The notes below the pieces were generated by a model. It worked only from the letters and a program-made list of their open reading frames with translations. It did no database searches and was not told the origin of the DNA. From Euphorbia lathyris (Eukaryota; Streptophyta; Magnoliopsida; Malpighiales; Euphorbiaceae): DNA of 64,000 nt. Location: assembly GCF_963576675.1 (NCBI RefSeq), contig NC_088919.1, positions 42,864,501 to 42,928,500 of the forward strand, read 5' to 3'. Numbering within the stretch: position 1 is the stretch's first letter; each line of letters opens with the position of its first letter. Of the stretch, positions 21,525 through 33,400 are shown in pieces. The translations under genes and the position numbers were made by a program.

Positions 21525-22185
21525 TGTCCTTTTTTGTTTTGTAAAACTTGTTAAGTACAATTTGTTTAATCCTCATGGTAGCTATTTGTTTTACTTTTAC
21601 ATTTGCGTAAGTAAATATATAAACGTCTAGGATTTATTTTGGAGTAGGTGGCCAGCCATACTCCATTGTGCGAACCTTTGTGAAGGTTTGAAGCTGTTTT
21701 ATTCCTTTAGAGGAAGTAAAGCCGCCTTCAGGGATCATCTTGCGACCTATCTTTGAGGTGAAGTGATTCGCCTAGAGGACTTTGTAAACCCTTCTTTGGA
21801 AAGGGAGTAAGAGAGTGTAAAGACCTTGCGTCCAAGGATCATTTTAACTCTATCTCGAATGGGGATCCTCTAGAGATGGATCCGCCCATGAGACTTGTCC
21901 TCTTATCTTTGAGGAGAAAAAGTAGCTATAAGATAGCAGTACTTTCTCGATGTGGAGAGCGTTGGATGCCCCCCTTCTTTTTAAGACTGGAATATTTATA
22001 TTGCTGCAATAAATTTTTTAAAAAGAACATAGACAATAGAACAATTGATGTTTATTGATAGGAGAAATGCCTTATTACAGCAAGCAGGTCTTACATGTGA
22101 GCCTCGTTAAAACCTTTAATAAGAAAAACCACATGGGAAAAAAGCTTACTAAAGGAAAAAGAGTACTCAAGACCGTATGTACATC
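21525..22185. other. Non-coding stretch between the antisense gene and the pol end (element II)
   Basis: No ORF is supported on either strand. The sequence just after the antisense stop is T-rich, suitable for its 3' untranslated region and polyadenylation. Toward 22185 it is presumably the 3' untranslated region of the sense pol transcript. Confidence 0.5.
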
Positions 22186-22819
22186 TTATTTTCTGACAAA
22201 GTATTTGCGGAGATTTTGGAGGTTCCACGTGCATGGTAATGTGTTCCCCTCCATGTCATGAATCTTAAATGTGGCGAACCCAATCTTGTCCACTATTTGA
22301 TATGGTCTCGTCTAGGTGAGCCCTAGCTTGCCCTTCCCTTCTCGAGACTGGATTTTGTCCGCCTTACGGAGCACGAGGTCTCCTACATTCAGGTCTACAG
22401 GTTTGGCATTTTTGTCATGGTAAGCGGTGATCCGCTGCTTGTATGCCGCCATACGTACATAAGCCTTGTCTCTTCGCTCCTCCACTTGATCAAGACTCTC
22501 TGTTAGTCTGTGGTTGTTGGCCTCTTCGCAATAAAATGCAACTCTATCACTTGGGACTAGTATTTCAACCGGGATCACAGCTTCCACGCCATGAGAAAGG
22601 GCAAATGGTGTTTCTCCTTTGGCCGTTCTAGGAGTGGTGCGATACGCCCATAAGACGCTTGTCAACTGATCCGCCCACTTCTTATCATGTTCCCCCAATC
22701 TTTTCTTTATTCCTTTTACGATCGTCCGATTCGTAACTTCAGTCATACCATTGGATTGAGGATAATAAACGGAGGTGAATCTGTTCAAAATGCCCAATTT
22801 CTCACAGAAAGTTTTGAAT
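22186..22819 (-). pseudogene. Element II pol, C-terminal part of integrase (separated by element III)
   Basis: The frame resumes directly after the TCGTC target copy with DEFKTFCEKLG, then RFTSVYYPQSNGMTEVTNRT carrying the catalytic Glu. ADQLTSVLWAYRTTPRTAKG, TPFALSHGVEAVIPVEI and a C-terminal DLVLRKADKI segment follow. An in-frame TAG at 22312-22314 stands where a Trp codon is expected; the same frame then continues (RPYQIVDKIGFATFKI) to a stop at 22186-22188. It is the other half of the ORF that ends at 40664. Confidence 0.9.
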
Positions 22820-22824
22820 TCGTC

Positions 22825-25756
22825 TGTTAGACGAGGTGCCGCGGCCTAATCTCCCGGGCGGACCGGGGGGTGGACAACCTCATGGCGACGTAAGCGGTGA
22901 TTGGCGCCGAAAGCAACCAATCATGGAATCAAGCTACTCGGCAGGACCGGAGCTCGGAGATATGGAAGAGTCGCCACCCACGAATGGGAAAATGAACACC
23001 GATCCCTTGCGGGAGACCGGTGTGGGTTCGGGAAACTTAGGTACGAGCCGAGAAGGCTAGCTCCTTTCCGGAGAAAGGCTACTAGGCACCCCGACATCGC
23101 CCGGTTATGAACCACCGGCCTCCTACTCAGCATGTTAGGCGATAACGGACTAATCGTATACTTCTTTAAGTTTAAAATTCATTTGAAACCGTTTTCTTTC
23201 TCTTTTTAGAAACCGTTTTGAGCATATGATATTGAAAAGCCACATCAGTAAAGAATCACCCATTTATGTTTATACATACACAGAGAGGGGGAGGAAAGAA
23301 GTGATTTATTTACAACCGTTTTAAATATTATGTCGTGTGTTTATTAACTTACTTCCCCAAAACAGATTTATTTAGATGGTTCGCACCTTAATCGCCGTTG
23401 GAACGATTAGGGTGCGTTTTAAAATCCCGTTTGATGAAGTCCACTTGAATCGCCGTTGGAACGACTCGAGTAGTTGAAAACGTTTGAGATAAAAACCTTT
23501 AATGAGAAAACATGGTTAAGCATACAAGTCTATTTTACTTTGTACAAATCGTTTAAGAAAACGGTTCAAAACTCCTTATTTACAACGAAAACGATTTTAA
23601 TTACAATGATCCTTTAATCCGCCTTTGGAACGGATTAAGGTTTTAAAACGTGGTGTTTTGAAGTGACTTGAAATATTAACAAGAATGACCCTATTTATTT
23701 ACATTAGAAATCTACAAAAAAACTCATTAGTTTAAATAAGTTAATTGAAAAACTCTCTTTTTGTGATTTATTTTACCCACTTACTTAATGGACTCTTTAG
23801 CTATTATGATTACAATAAATTAGCATTTACACTCAAATGAAGCCCTTTTGGAACATGGGCCCATGAATGGGCCAAAAGAATAAAGAAAATGGTTTTAGAC
23901 CATATATATATATGTATACATTTAAATCAAAAGGGAAGATAAGAAAATAAGATTTTAACAAAAAATCACTATATGTATATGAAGATAATAAACACAATAT
24001 ACCTTATACTTTGAAATGTGAAAATAATGAGTAAATCCTATAACTAAGAAAGTAATACTTATCTAAAAATAATTTAATTCAATAATCACTAAAATAACTC
24101 AAATATTCCAAAAAAACTATACATATATATACATAATTAATATAGTTTAAATATCAAAAATACCATATGCTAATGTCTATTCATTATTTCTCAAAATATC
24201 AAATAACTAATATTTAAATATAACCTAAGTTAATAAAAAAGGGAAATACATATATATATATATATATATATTTATACTTATATTACAAAATAGAATAAAA
24301 AGAGATATACAAATATTCTAAAATAAATATATATACTAAAGTTCTAAAATAAGTTGAAAAACATGTATTACATAATTATATGTATATATACTAAGGATTA
24401 AAAGTCTAAAAGTTAAGAAAAGGGGACCGAAATGGCATTTTTTACATCTTGGCGGATTTACCGACGGAAAATCCGTCGGTAAACAGCCTTTAGTGACAGA
24501 ATTGGCAAATTACAACAGCACTCCCATATTTTCTAGATTTGTTCAAAAGCTTTAAATTAAATCTAATTCAATCGTTTTGGATTTCCGAACTACCAAAGAT
24601 GGATCATAGTCGAAAACGGAAGTTCCTAAAACGATGTTTTTATTTTAAAACGTTATTTGGAAACCTCTTTTAAATTAAAAAACTTATAATTACAACATTT
24701 TCGATACCCGAACTACCTTTTTATCGGATCACGGTTCGTATTGGGATATCAAAAACGAGGTTTTTATTTTAAAACAAAACCGAATTTTATTTAACACGAA
24801 ACGAAAATTAAATAAATAAGCTAACTAAATAAAACGTGACAAAATAAATAAATGATTAAAGGAATAAAAACTATGGCATAAAAAAAATAGAAGGAGAGAA
24901 ATAAATTAAATAAAATAAAGAGTCTAGTCCTCGGATAATACCTTTGATTCGGTATCTGACTGTCGAAGCCGATTGAGTCCACGAACCGCGCGCTCCCGAT
25001 TTTAATAAAAATTTAGTAAAAATTGAACTTAGGAAATTTGGAATTTTTGAGAAAAAAAATATTTTTCTCAAAAAAAATCCACTCTCTCTCTAAAAATGTT
25101 TAGAGTGAGAAAGTTTTCCCTCCTCCCAAAAAAGCCCTCTCTTCACCTTGGGATCCGTGCCCTTATATAGGGAAACGGATCCCGGAACAATGGGCGACGC
25201 CCAAAGAAAATTGGGCGTCGCCCATTGTGGTTGGGCGGCCGCCCAACCAAGCGTTGGGCGAGCGCCCAACGCGAGGTTGGGCGCCCGCGTCCAATCCTCG
25301 TCGGGCGTTCGCCCGACGCGGTTGGGCGCCCGCCCGACGACCCTCGGGGCGTGCCCTGCGCCGTCGGACGCGTGCACTCCGTGGCCGCCGAACGCGCGTT
25401 CCGCGCTACCAGACGCTCGCAAGTCGCGGCCGCCGAACGCGCACCTCGCGCTGCCAGGCACGTGCGCTCAACGGCCCACGAGGGCGCGCACCGCCCGCGG
25501 TCCCAGGCATCGCCCGGACGTCGAGAGCGTGCCACCCGCGATGCGTCCGACGGACGCCGCGCGCACGTCTCGAGTTGTCGAGCGGGCGTTCGACCATCGT
25601 CGTCCACGTGCGGGATGCCGTTGCGCGCCCGCGCCGTGCCGTTAATTTTCCTCTGCTTATTATTCTTTATATATTTTTCAAAACTTTTCGGAATCAATCG
25701 CTTCGACCGTCTTGTTTCCAGGTTTTCGTCACAGGTCCTCCGACTCGGTGTCTACA
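22825..25756 (-). mobile_element. 3' LTR of element III (2932 bp)
   Basis: Nearly identical to 37647-40658. The main differences are a shorter AT microsatellite (about 24247) and three fewer GC palindromes (63 bp). A minus-strand TATA-like TATATAAGG lies at 25161-25169. A perfect hairpin with arms TTTACCGACGGA lies near 24467-24493. The AT-rich middle has no ORF. Confidence 0.93.
25189..25338. repeat. GC palindrome array in the U3 of the 3' LTR (about 7 units)
   Basis: Successive units of the form GTTGGGCGnnCGCCCAAC (about 18-22 bp, central bases varying) form a run of potential hairpins just upstream, in minus sense, of the TATA-like box. The long GC-rich ORFs predicted here on both strands follow from the repeats and are not genes. 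Confidence 0.85.
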
Positions 25757-25771
25757 GTTGCCCCTACTTTT
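25757..25771 (-). other. Polypurine tract of element III
   Basis: The minus strand reads AAAAGTAGGGGCAAC directly before the LTR start TGTAGACACC, a combination common in plant gypsy elements. Confidence 0.75.
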
Positions 25772-25954
25772 CTATTTTGACAGTGATGTGTGTGTTTCGA
25801 AAACGTTTTTTGCTAACGTAACACATGCAATGTAAAACATATAAAAGTAAAAGACACGTAACGAGTAGGAGGAAACATACCTGACCTTTGCGCTGCGCGC
25901 TCCGGCGTTGCTCTCTGACTTCTTCAGACTCTGCTTCGGGCTGCACCCTAGTTC

Positions 25955-26740
25955 GCGACTGCGGGGATAATGGCTAAATAGCTACCCTAGTTTACGGCTG
26001 CGGGGATAATGGCTAAACAGCTACCCTATTTCAAGATTGCGGGGATAATGGATAAATAGCTACCCTGATTTACGACTGCAGGGATAATGGCTAAATAGCT
26101 ACCCTATTTTAAGATTGCGGGGATGATGGCTAAACAGCTACCCTGGTTTACGACTGCGGGGATAATGGCTAAACAGCTACCTTGGTTTACGACTGTCGGG
26201 ATGATGGCTAAACAGCTACCCTGGTTTACGACTGCGGGGATGATGGCTAAACAGCTACCCTGGCTTACGACTGCGGAGATAATGGCTAAACAGCTACCCT
26301 GGTTTACGACTACGGGGATAATGGCTAAACAGCTACCCTATTTCAAGATTGCGGGGATAATGGCTAAATAGCTACCCTGATTTACGACTGCGGGGATAAT
26401 GGCTAAATAGCTACCCTACTTTAAGATTGCGGGGATAATGGCTAAACAGCTACCCTATTTCAAGATTGCGAGGATAATGGCTAAATAGCTACCCTATTTC
26501 AAGATTGCGGGGATAATGGCTAAACAGCTACCCCATTTTAAGATTGCGGGGATAATGGCTAAACAGCTACCCCATTTTAAGATTGCGGGGATAATGGCTA
26601 AATAGCTACCCTAGTTTGTGATTGCGGGGATAATGGCTAAACAGCTACCCTATTTTAAGATTGCGGGGATAATGGCTAAATAGCTACCCTGATTTGCGAC
26701 TGCGGGGATAATGGCTAAATAGCTACCCCGATTTACGATC
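25955..26740. repeat. 39-bp minisatellite A in element III (about 20 copies)
   Basis: The unit GCGGGGATAATGGCTAAACA followed by GCTACCCTGGTTTACGACT repeats with few changes. As 39 is a multiple of three, several copies form an apparent ORF with a 13-residue repeat (MAKQLPWFTTAGI). Other copies have stops, so it is not coding. It lies near the 3' LTR, where Tat elements are known to carry variable tandem repeats. Confidence 0.9.
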
Positions 26741-26750
26741 TTAGGTAAAT

Positions 26751-27390
26751 ATGGCTCAAAAGCAACTCCGGCCTGCGACCATGAGTCAGATGGCTCAAAA
26801 GCAACTCCGATCTATGACCGTGAGTCAAATGGCTCAAAAGCAACTCCGGTCTGCGACCGTGAGTCAGATGGCTCAAAAGCGACTCCGGTCTGCGATCACA
26901 AGTCAGATGGCTCAAAAGCAACTCCGGTCTGCGACCGCGAGTCAGATGGCTCAAAAGCGATGGCTCAAAAGCAACTCCGGTCTGCGACCGTGAGTCAGAT
27001 GGCTCAAAAGCAACTCCGGTCTGCGACCGTGAGTCAGATGGCTCAAAAGCAACTCCGGTCTGCGACCGTGAGTCAGATGGCTCAAAAGCAACTCCGGTCT
27101 GCGACCGTGAGTCAGATGGCTCAAAAGCAAATCCGGTCTGCGACCGTGAGTCAGATGGCTCAAAAGCAACTCCGGTCTGCGACCGTGAGTCAAATGGCTC
27201 AAAAGCAACTCCGGTCTGCGACCGCGAGTCGGATGGCTCAAAAGCAACTCCGGTCTGCGACCGTGAGTCAAATGGCTCAAAAGCAACTCCGATCTGCGAC
27301 CGCGAGTCAGATGGCTCAAAAGCAACTCCGGTCTGCGACCGTGAGTCAAAATGGCTCAAAAGCAACCCTGGTCTCTAAATCGACCGCAGG
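26751..27390. repeat. 39-bp minisatellite B in element III (about 16 copies)
   Basis: The unit ATGGCTCAAAAGCAACTCCG followed by GTCTGCGACCGTGAGTCAG repeats with few changes. It has the same period as array A, and the two units align without gaps at about 25 of 39 positions, so they are diverged relatives. Open frames on both strands (MAQKQLRSATVSQ on plus, SDSRSQTGVAFEP on minus) are consequences of the period. One partial unit breaks the register near 26955. Confidence 0.92.
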
Positions 27391-29682
27391 TGTGTAGTGA
27401 TGCATATAGATGGATGAATGTAGCCTAGTCTATGGATGCATGTAAACACCTATGTGTGTGTAGGTGACTGTGCGTGTGTTTGAATGTGCATAAGTGTGGC
27501 TTATGTGTTTTGTTTTATGCGGATGTATGGACATGTGTGTATGCAAACTATGTACATGTGGATGAAATGCTCGGATGGATTCCCTTTTCATAGGCTTGGA
27601 GGATTTTTGTAGCTTCAGATCGAGAAATGATGTTTCGGGCCGTCCCCCAGGAGTGCGAGGATGAGGGCGAGGTTAAGTTTGAAACTAAGGGTTGTAAGGA
27701 TGAGGATTTGGTCTTGATGAGCTCGTGTCAAAATGGCTCTCACTTTTAACTAGAGTTAGTTGTATTCATTTTTCCCTAATTTTTGCCTGAGCCGCCCTTT
27801 TCGGGTTTTCAACTCAACGGGATCTCTCCGATATTCTCTATCTCTCCTTTTGCATGAACTGCCCCTAGGGGTTTTCAATTCATCTTTTCTATATCTCACC
27901 GATTTTCTCTATCTCTCCTTTTGCTTGGATCACCTCTTTTGAGGTTTTCAATCCAACTTTTTGTTCAATTTTTCTTCTCATTTTCTTTCTTTCTTGATTG
28001 TGAATGATACCGGATAGCACAGGGGGTTTATATCCACGGGCCATTTCTATGCTAATCATTTGACGATGAGTTCATGCCCGGTGCCTTCGTTAATGGAGAA
28101 GCTTCTGCAGTGAGATGGACGTTGATCTGATTGTAGGGCCGTGCCCCCGATTAAAGTTACCATCTTGGCGTAGTTAGAAGTTGATGCTAGCGTATGCCCC
28201 TGCCAACTCGAGGTGAGATTTCGTGTGCGCCAAACTAGGGATACTGCCGTTGGGAGTAGCTATGGAGGAGAGACGCTTCGGTCGAAGTTTGACCCTTGAG
28301 AGGACCACATAGGAGCAGAGGAACCAGACTTCATGGAGTATGAGAGAGAGGAATAGTCTTTTTTTTTTAGTTTTTCTTTTTTATAGATTTTGGATCGGTT
28401 TATGGGTGTTGGGGTGATTTCAGTTGAGATGGGGTGTCTATTGATGCGGGTGTTTTCATTACAAATGCAACCGTCTAGCTTAAATAAAGCACCTGGCAAA
28501 GATACATTGAATTGTTTACTGCTCAGTTTATTAACCACTGTCACCAAAGCATGCCCTTTCAGGTTTTCACACTTCAGTTATTTTAACTCTCTCCTTTTAC
28601 CCCGGAATTTTCAAATAAGCGCCCCGTGGGGTTTTCACTTATTGGGGTGTCCCTTATTGTTGCATAGGCCGTCCTTTGCGGATTTTCAACCTATCGGGAT
28701 TTTCTTTCTTTCTTTTTTTTATTTTCATGAGAAGGATTCCTCGGTTCCCTCGAGATTGATTAAAGTTCTGAACTTTGTTGCCGCCTTCGGCTTCACTTGA
28801 CTACGCATTTGATCTTTCTTCGTTACAGTGAGCTTTTCTCGTACATTTGATTACACATTTGCTGGGTAATGTCAACCGCTTTTGCCATCTTGACGCCTCT
28901 TGGCTGATCACGTCAGCTTTTGATTTATTTTCTTTTACTTCCGATTGACTTGACTTTGCCCCAGGGCCTTTTTAGCATCATTTTTTTCTTTTTTCTTCTT
29001 CCTTTGTTTAACTTTGAGTCATCATAGGTCTAAACCCTTTCGTTGATCCTGGAACAAAATACTTTATCGCTGATAGGTTAGTTGCCCCCGCCTCGTTCTA
29101 AATGGCGCACTCCTGTACTTGTGTCCCCCTTTGGGGGGAGAAATCTTTGTCGGTGCCTCAGTGTAAGTATGGCTCTGAGGGCTTGTTGCTTGCTCCATAT
29201 TTTCTTTTTTTTTCTCTCTTTTGGACTTTGTTGATTGTCGCTCAATCTTCTTTCTACCAAAAGCCGATGAGAACCCTTCGTTTGATGGGTCTACGCCCGA
29301 CTTATCATCGTAGAGTCAGGGAATCGTTTCTCATGATTTATTTTGCTTTTTTTTTTCTTTTTTTACTCTCTTAATTTTCTCTCTTCAGTGGTTAAGTATT
29401 GAGCAATAAGTATATTCTAGATTTTACGTCCGTGCTATGATAGAAGCGGGAATATCTCAATTGAGTAGATATCAAATGTAAGTACGTATGTTTAGGATAA
29501 ATTTGCGGAAACGAAATTTCATTGAATTCAAAAGGAGGTTAATAACATCTTGTGGAATAGAAGATAAAATAAAAGACAAGGATAAAGACTACAAGTGCAA
29601 TCCTCTCTCTCATACTACTTCAGGAAGCTTCAAGTTCACCTGCTTCCTAAGTGTCCTCAATCTAGAGAACTTCTTCTCTCGC
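27391..29682. other. Non-coding 3' region of element III with about 70-bp degenerate repeats
   Basis: No ORF is supported. A GT-rich patch (27400-27560) is followed by a recurring block with CCGCCCTTTTCGGGTTTTCAA-like cores at about 27790, 27860 and 27930, and related cores at about 28555, 28620 and 28670. Each has a short C-run/G-run inverted repeat before TTTTCA. Poly-T tracts are common. Confidence 0.6.
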
Positions 29683-30491
29683 TTATCCTGATCCGTGATA
29701 GACCTCACCGTTCAAGGAACAAGTCAAAGACTTCATCCGCTGAGAAGGATCTGGATCACTTATCTTCCCAGCTTCGATGAGATCTTGGATTTCATGCTTC
29801 AACTTCATGCAAGTGCTTGTTTCGTGACCATATTTCTGGTGGAAGTGGCAGTAGCCCCTGCGTTTGACTAATTCAGTGGTGTGACCTCCCGTGGCTGGTA
29901 GAGGGTGAAGTAGTCATGCATTCGTAGACCCTCCAACACTTCAAACAAGGGTTGAGTGAAAGTGGAGAATTCCCTTCCCTCCCTTCTATACTGAGTGGGC
30001 GACGGAGGGCGAACAACCCTGGTAATCTCATGTCCTTGGTGGTGTGGATCTTGTTGTGTTCGTGAAATATGGTGTGAGACTACCCTTGGTAGAGTGAATG
30101 TTTGTGGATTAACTTGTGACGCGATCTGGAACATAGGTTTCTCCACAGCAGCTTTCGGGATCTCCGCAACCAGTGACTCACTCAGGACCTCCCTGACCAA
30201 CCTTTTCAGCTCTATCTTGAATTCATCTGCAGCAAGTATCTCGGGAAGAACTCGCTCGATTTCTGCTCTGAGATTGAAATCTCCTATCATCTCTTGGGAA
30301 TTTTCAACCCCCTCATGCTTAGTATTCTCCGGATCATTAAGAGCATGTTTGAACTCATCAGAAAAGATGTATTTGGCTAAAGCCCTTTGCACACGGCTCT
30401 CAAGATTGTGGTTAGAATTGCTGGACTGGGCCATGAGTTGGGTCTCTAACAAGGAAAGAGAAAGGATCGGTGAGTGGAGCTTTTTAGGCAT
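29683..30491 (-). pseudogene. Gag-like ORF of element III with a frameshifted zinc-knuckle tail
   Basis: A 207-residue frame (stop at 29868) starts MPKKLHSP with an alternative start MAQSSNSNHN at residue 21. It has a helical acidic middle (LRAEIERVLPEILAADEFKI) and then RTQQDPHHQGHEITR. In another frame, from about 29890, it continues ELVKRRGYCHFHQKYGHETS, TCMKLKHEIQDLIEAGK and on to a stop at 29683-29685. The C..H...GH..C pattern followed by LK..I.DLI is the usual end of plant gypsy gag proteins. So a single-base frameshift near 29890 separates the tail. No pol follows. Confidence 0.65.
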
Positions 30492-33400
30492 TATGAATTT
30501 TGATGATGCACGTGCGATGCGAATGCTAAAGCTATCTACTTGTGCCTCCTATAGATGGATGTATGATTTATGCATGATTCGTGGTCTGCGCTTTATTTCT
30601 TACAACATAAACACGATTTGACTGGAGCTAAACCCCTTTTTTTCTTTTTCTTTTTTTTACCAGAGCCGTCGGCAGTACCTCGATCGTTTGTGCTAACTTA
30701 CCAGTTTGGAAGTGCCGATGTCTGAAACCATTTCGACTGTTATACACACACTAGTACGAACCCTACAAGTTAACCTTGCAATGCTTTACAAGATGTACAA
30801 TGTTGAATGACACTCGACACGACTGACACTTGTGAGATTGAGACGACCCTCATGATACGTAAAATCCCCTATGACACTAGGTAAATGAGAGTGTACCCCG
30901 ATGATATCCGTGACGTGTAGATACATTGGAGGGGTAGCGATATGAGTAGTGGGAATGGCATATTTGGTACATCGATACGACTCACGATCTAAAAAGAACA
31001 ACCTAAGCGATCATGCCTGAGGTGTATGTGAGGGATTGCCATCCTTGGTAGTAATGACGTACTTCGAAGATACGCGGTGTTACATGGACTGATATGATGC
31101 TCATGGTATGTCCGAGACTCAAACAGACCGTGACGGAGACATGCGGGGCACTTGTCCATAGTTTACTTGGTATTGATACTGATAACAGGGAACCGTCTTT
31201 CTGGGAAACACAAGTTTCCTGAAACAGGTCGACATAGAGGATGTGTCCTAAACTAGAAGCAAGCGGGACGAGACCACCGCATATGGGGTGTGGGTCAATG
31301 GTTAGTTTAAACCCAAGACACGAATACATAGGCGTACCAACGGAACCTTGGCGTGTTATGCAGAAAGTGGTGATGCATGGGACATGCCCTAAATAGGTTA
31401 AGGCATAGGGGAGACTCGAGTGACATATGTCATGTGCGCCAATCGTCAGCTTCTCCTGGAAAGCAACTATTACGATGATGGGTATTATCTGACGGGATAA
31501 CGAACACGGAATTCTCGACACTCGAGGTACGAATAGGATGCATATGTCAACGTACGAGGTACGTGCCAATTATTAACTCCTACTTGGCTCACTAGCATCT
31601 TGACATAGTGGTTTGAAACGTGGTGCGTTCAGGAAATACGATGACGTACGTGGTATGCCTTAGAGGTAGCCAAAAGGCATGATGGGAGTCCCACTTGATG
31701 TGCCCCCACGATTGACTTATACGTAACTCACGAACGATGGGATGGCTTGATTTTGGGATTTCGACCATTGTGGGGGAAATCCAACATGCTAGGTACGAGA
31801 CACGAATAGGGTACGCATATGACATACGTATTATCTGACCAACTTTGGGTATAGATGAAGCACAAAGATGACTCGAGAGGTACCTTCTAACAACATTGGA
31901 GGTGTAAGCTCAACACGATACCGACACGCAGGGTGTGGTTCAAGGATTAACTTAAGCTAGGGACCCAAATACCTCGATGGATTTGCGGACATCAGTGCGT
32001 CCGGTAGAATGAGAGGTGTCCTAATCCGATCGAGGTATCAATGAGACGGAAATGAAGACTTACCTGGTACGTGTCGAAGGTCAATTTGTTTCATAGCGCA
32101 AACCCAACGAAGATATGTTTTATGAGAATCACTAAAGATCTTACGCGGATATGTCTGACGTATTCGGTCCATCATTGATAGTTGAGATACCAACGATGAC
32201 ACACAGGGTGCACATCCATAGTTCGACGGGAACCTATTACTATGAACAACTCGAGGAGCAACGAGGACGCGAACCAAGACCTTCGAGGTAAGTGCCAAAT
32301 GTTGGACTTAGCCACGGTATGAACAACTCGATACTACTGATACGAGTGAGACTCAAATAACGACACATAGGGCATATGTCTCAGACTCGTGAATAAGGCA
32401 ATTCAGAGTTTGGGGGCGCATGGACAGCGGTACCAATGATGTAGGGAGAGCGTGTCGAGGATTTGACAATAGAAACAAACCGATGTTTGAGACGTACTCC
32501 AGATATGAGTGACAATTTACAGGGCGTACGTCAAGAGTTTGATAGGAACCTCATGACATGAACGACTCAGTGTGTCAAGGTATGGGCGGGATGCCCGAGA
32601 TGTCCCATAGGGTACGTGCCTAAGGGTGTGACTTAGACTCGATGACATGAATCACTCTATATGACAGGTACGGGCCAAAAGTTAAACTTGAACTTGTCGA
32701 TACAAATGACTCGACATTGGGGGTGTAAGCAAGATGCACGTGATGACATATATGAACTTGCCCCAGATTCGACTGGAACTCAATGACATGAGTGACTCGA
32801 CATTTGACATGCGAACAAGACGTACCGAACCGTGTATGTGGGTGTGTGCCACAAGCTTAACCCTGACTGGATGGTATAAACGACTCAGTTTTCGACATGT
32901 GAGTAAGGTGCGAGGGATGACCTACGGAACGCGCGTCAAAGGTCGGTCCAGAATTGGATAGCCTAATGACATACTCGTGGGCTACAAATATTGACAAGGC
33001 GACATGTGGGGCACATTTTGACAAGGCCCAACGTATAACTAAAGCGCAAGTGGTGACATAAGGGATACGCACCGAAAGCTGATACGTGTTCGAAGGACTA
33101 GTGTCACATGTTTGGAATACTGATGTGTTACGATATATGATGACACACCTGGTATGTCTCATATCGATTTGCCCATTTTTGAAGATGCGACAGTGTGTCT
33201 CAAGAAGGCCAAGGATGCGCGGGTTACCTTAGTACAATGACGTGTCGATATACAAAGTACGGTCGAGAGTACCAATGGGGGCATGAGGATGACCTACTAG
33301 CTAAGAGTTTAGTGCAATGACGCATGGATTTATTAGATGTGACGAGGTGCCATATAAGGTGCCAGTTAAAACGCGGATGTGACACCATGACTTCGTGTGA

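Noticed and set aside
25090..25835. Long GC-rich ORFs on both strands (up to about 200 codons), also at 39934-40547
   Set aside because: They follow from the palindrome array and GC-rich LTR sequence; overlapping frames on both strands have repeat-like Arg/Pro/Ala content and no protein family, and both copies lie in LTRs.
25955..27390. Possible CRISPR-like array
   Set aside because: Units are contiguous without unique spacers and the context is a plant retrotransposon.
26123..27397. Apparent repeat proteins (13-residue units) over the 39-bp arrays
   Set aside because: The period is a multiple of three, so open frames arise on both strands; stops interrupt array A and there is no start context or family.
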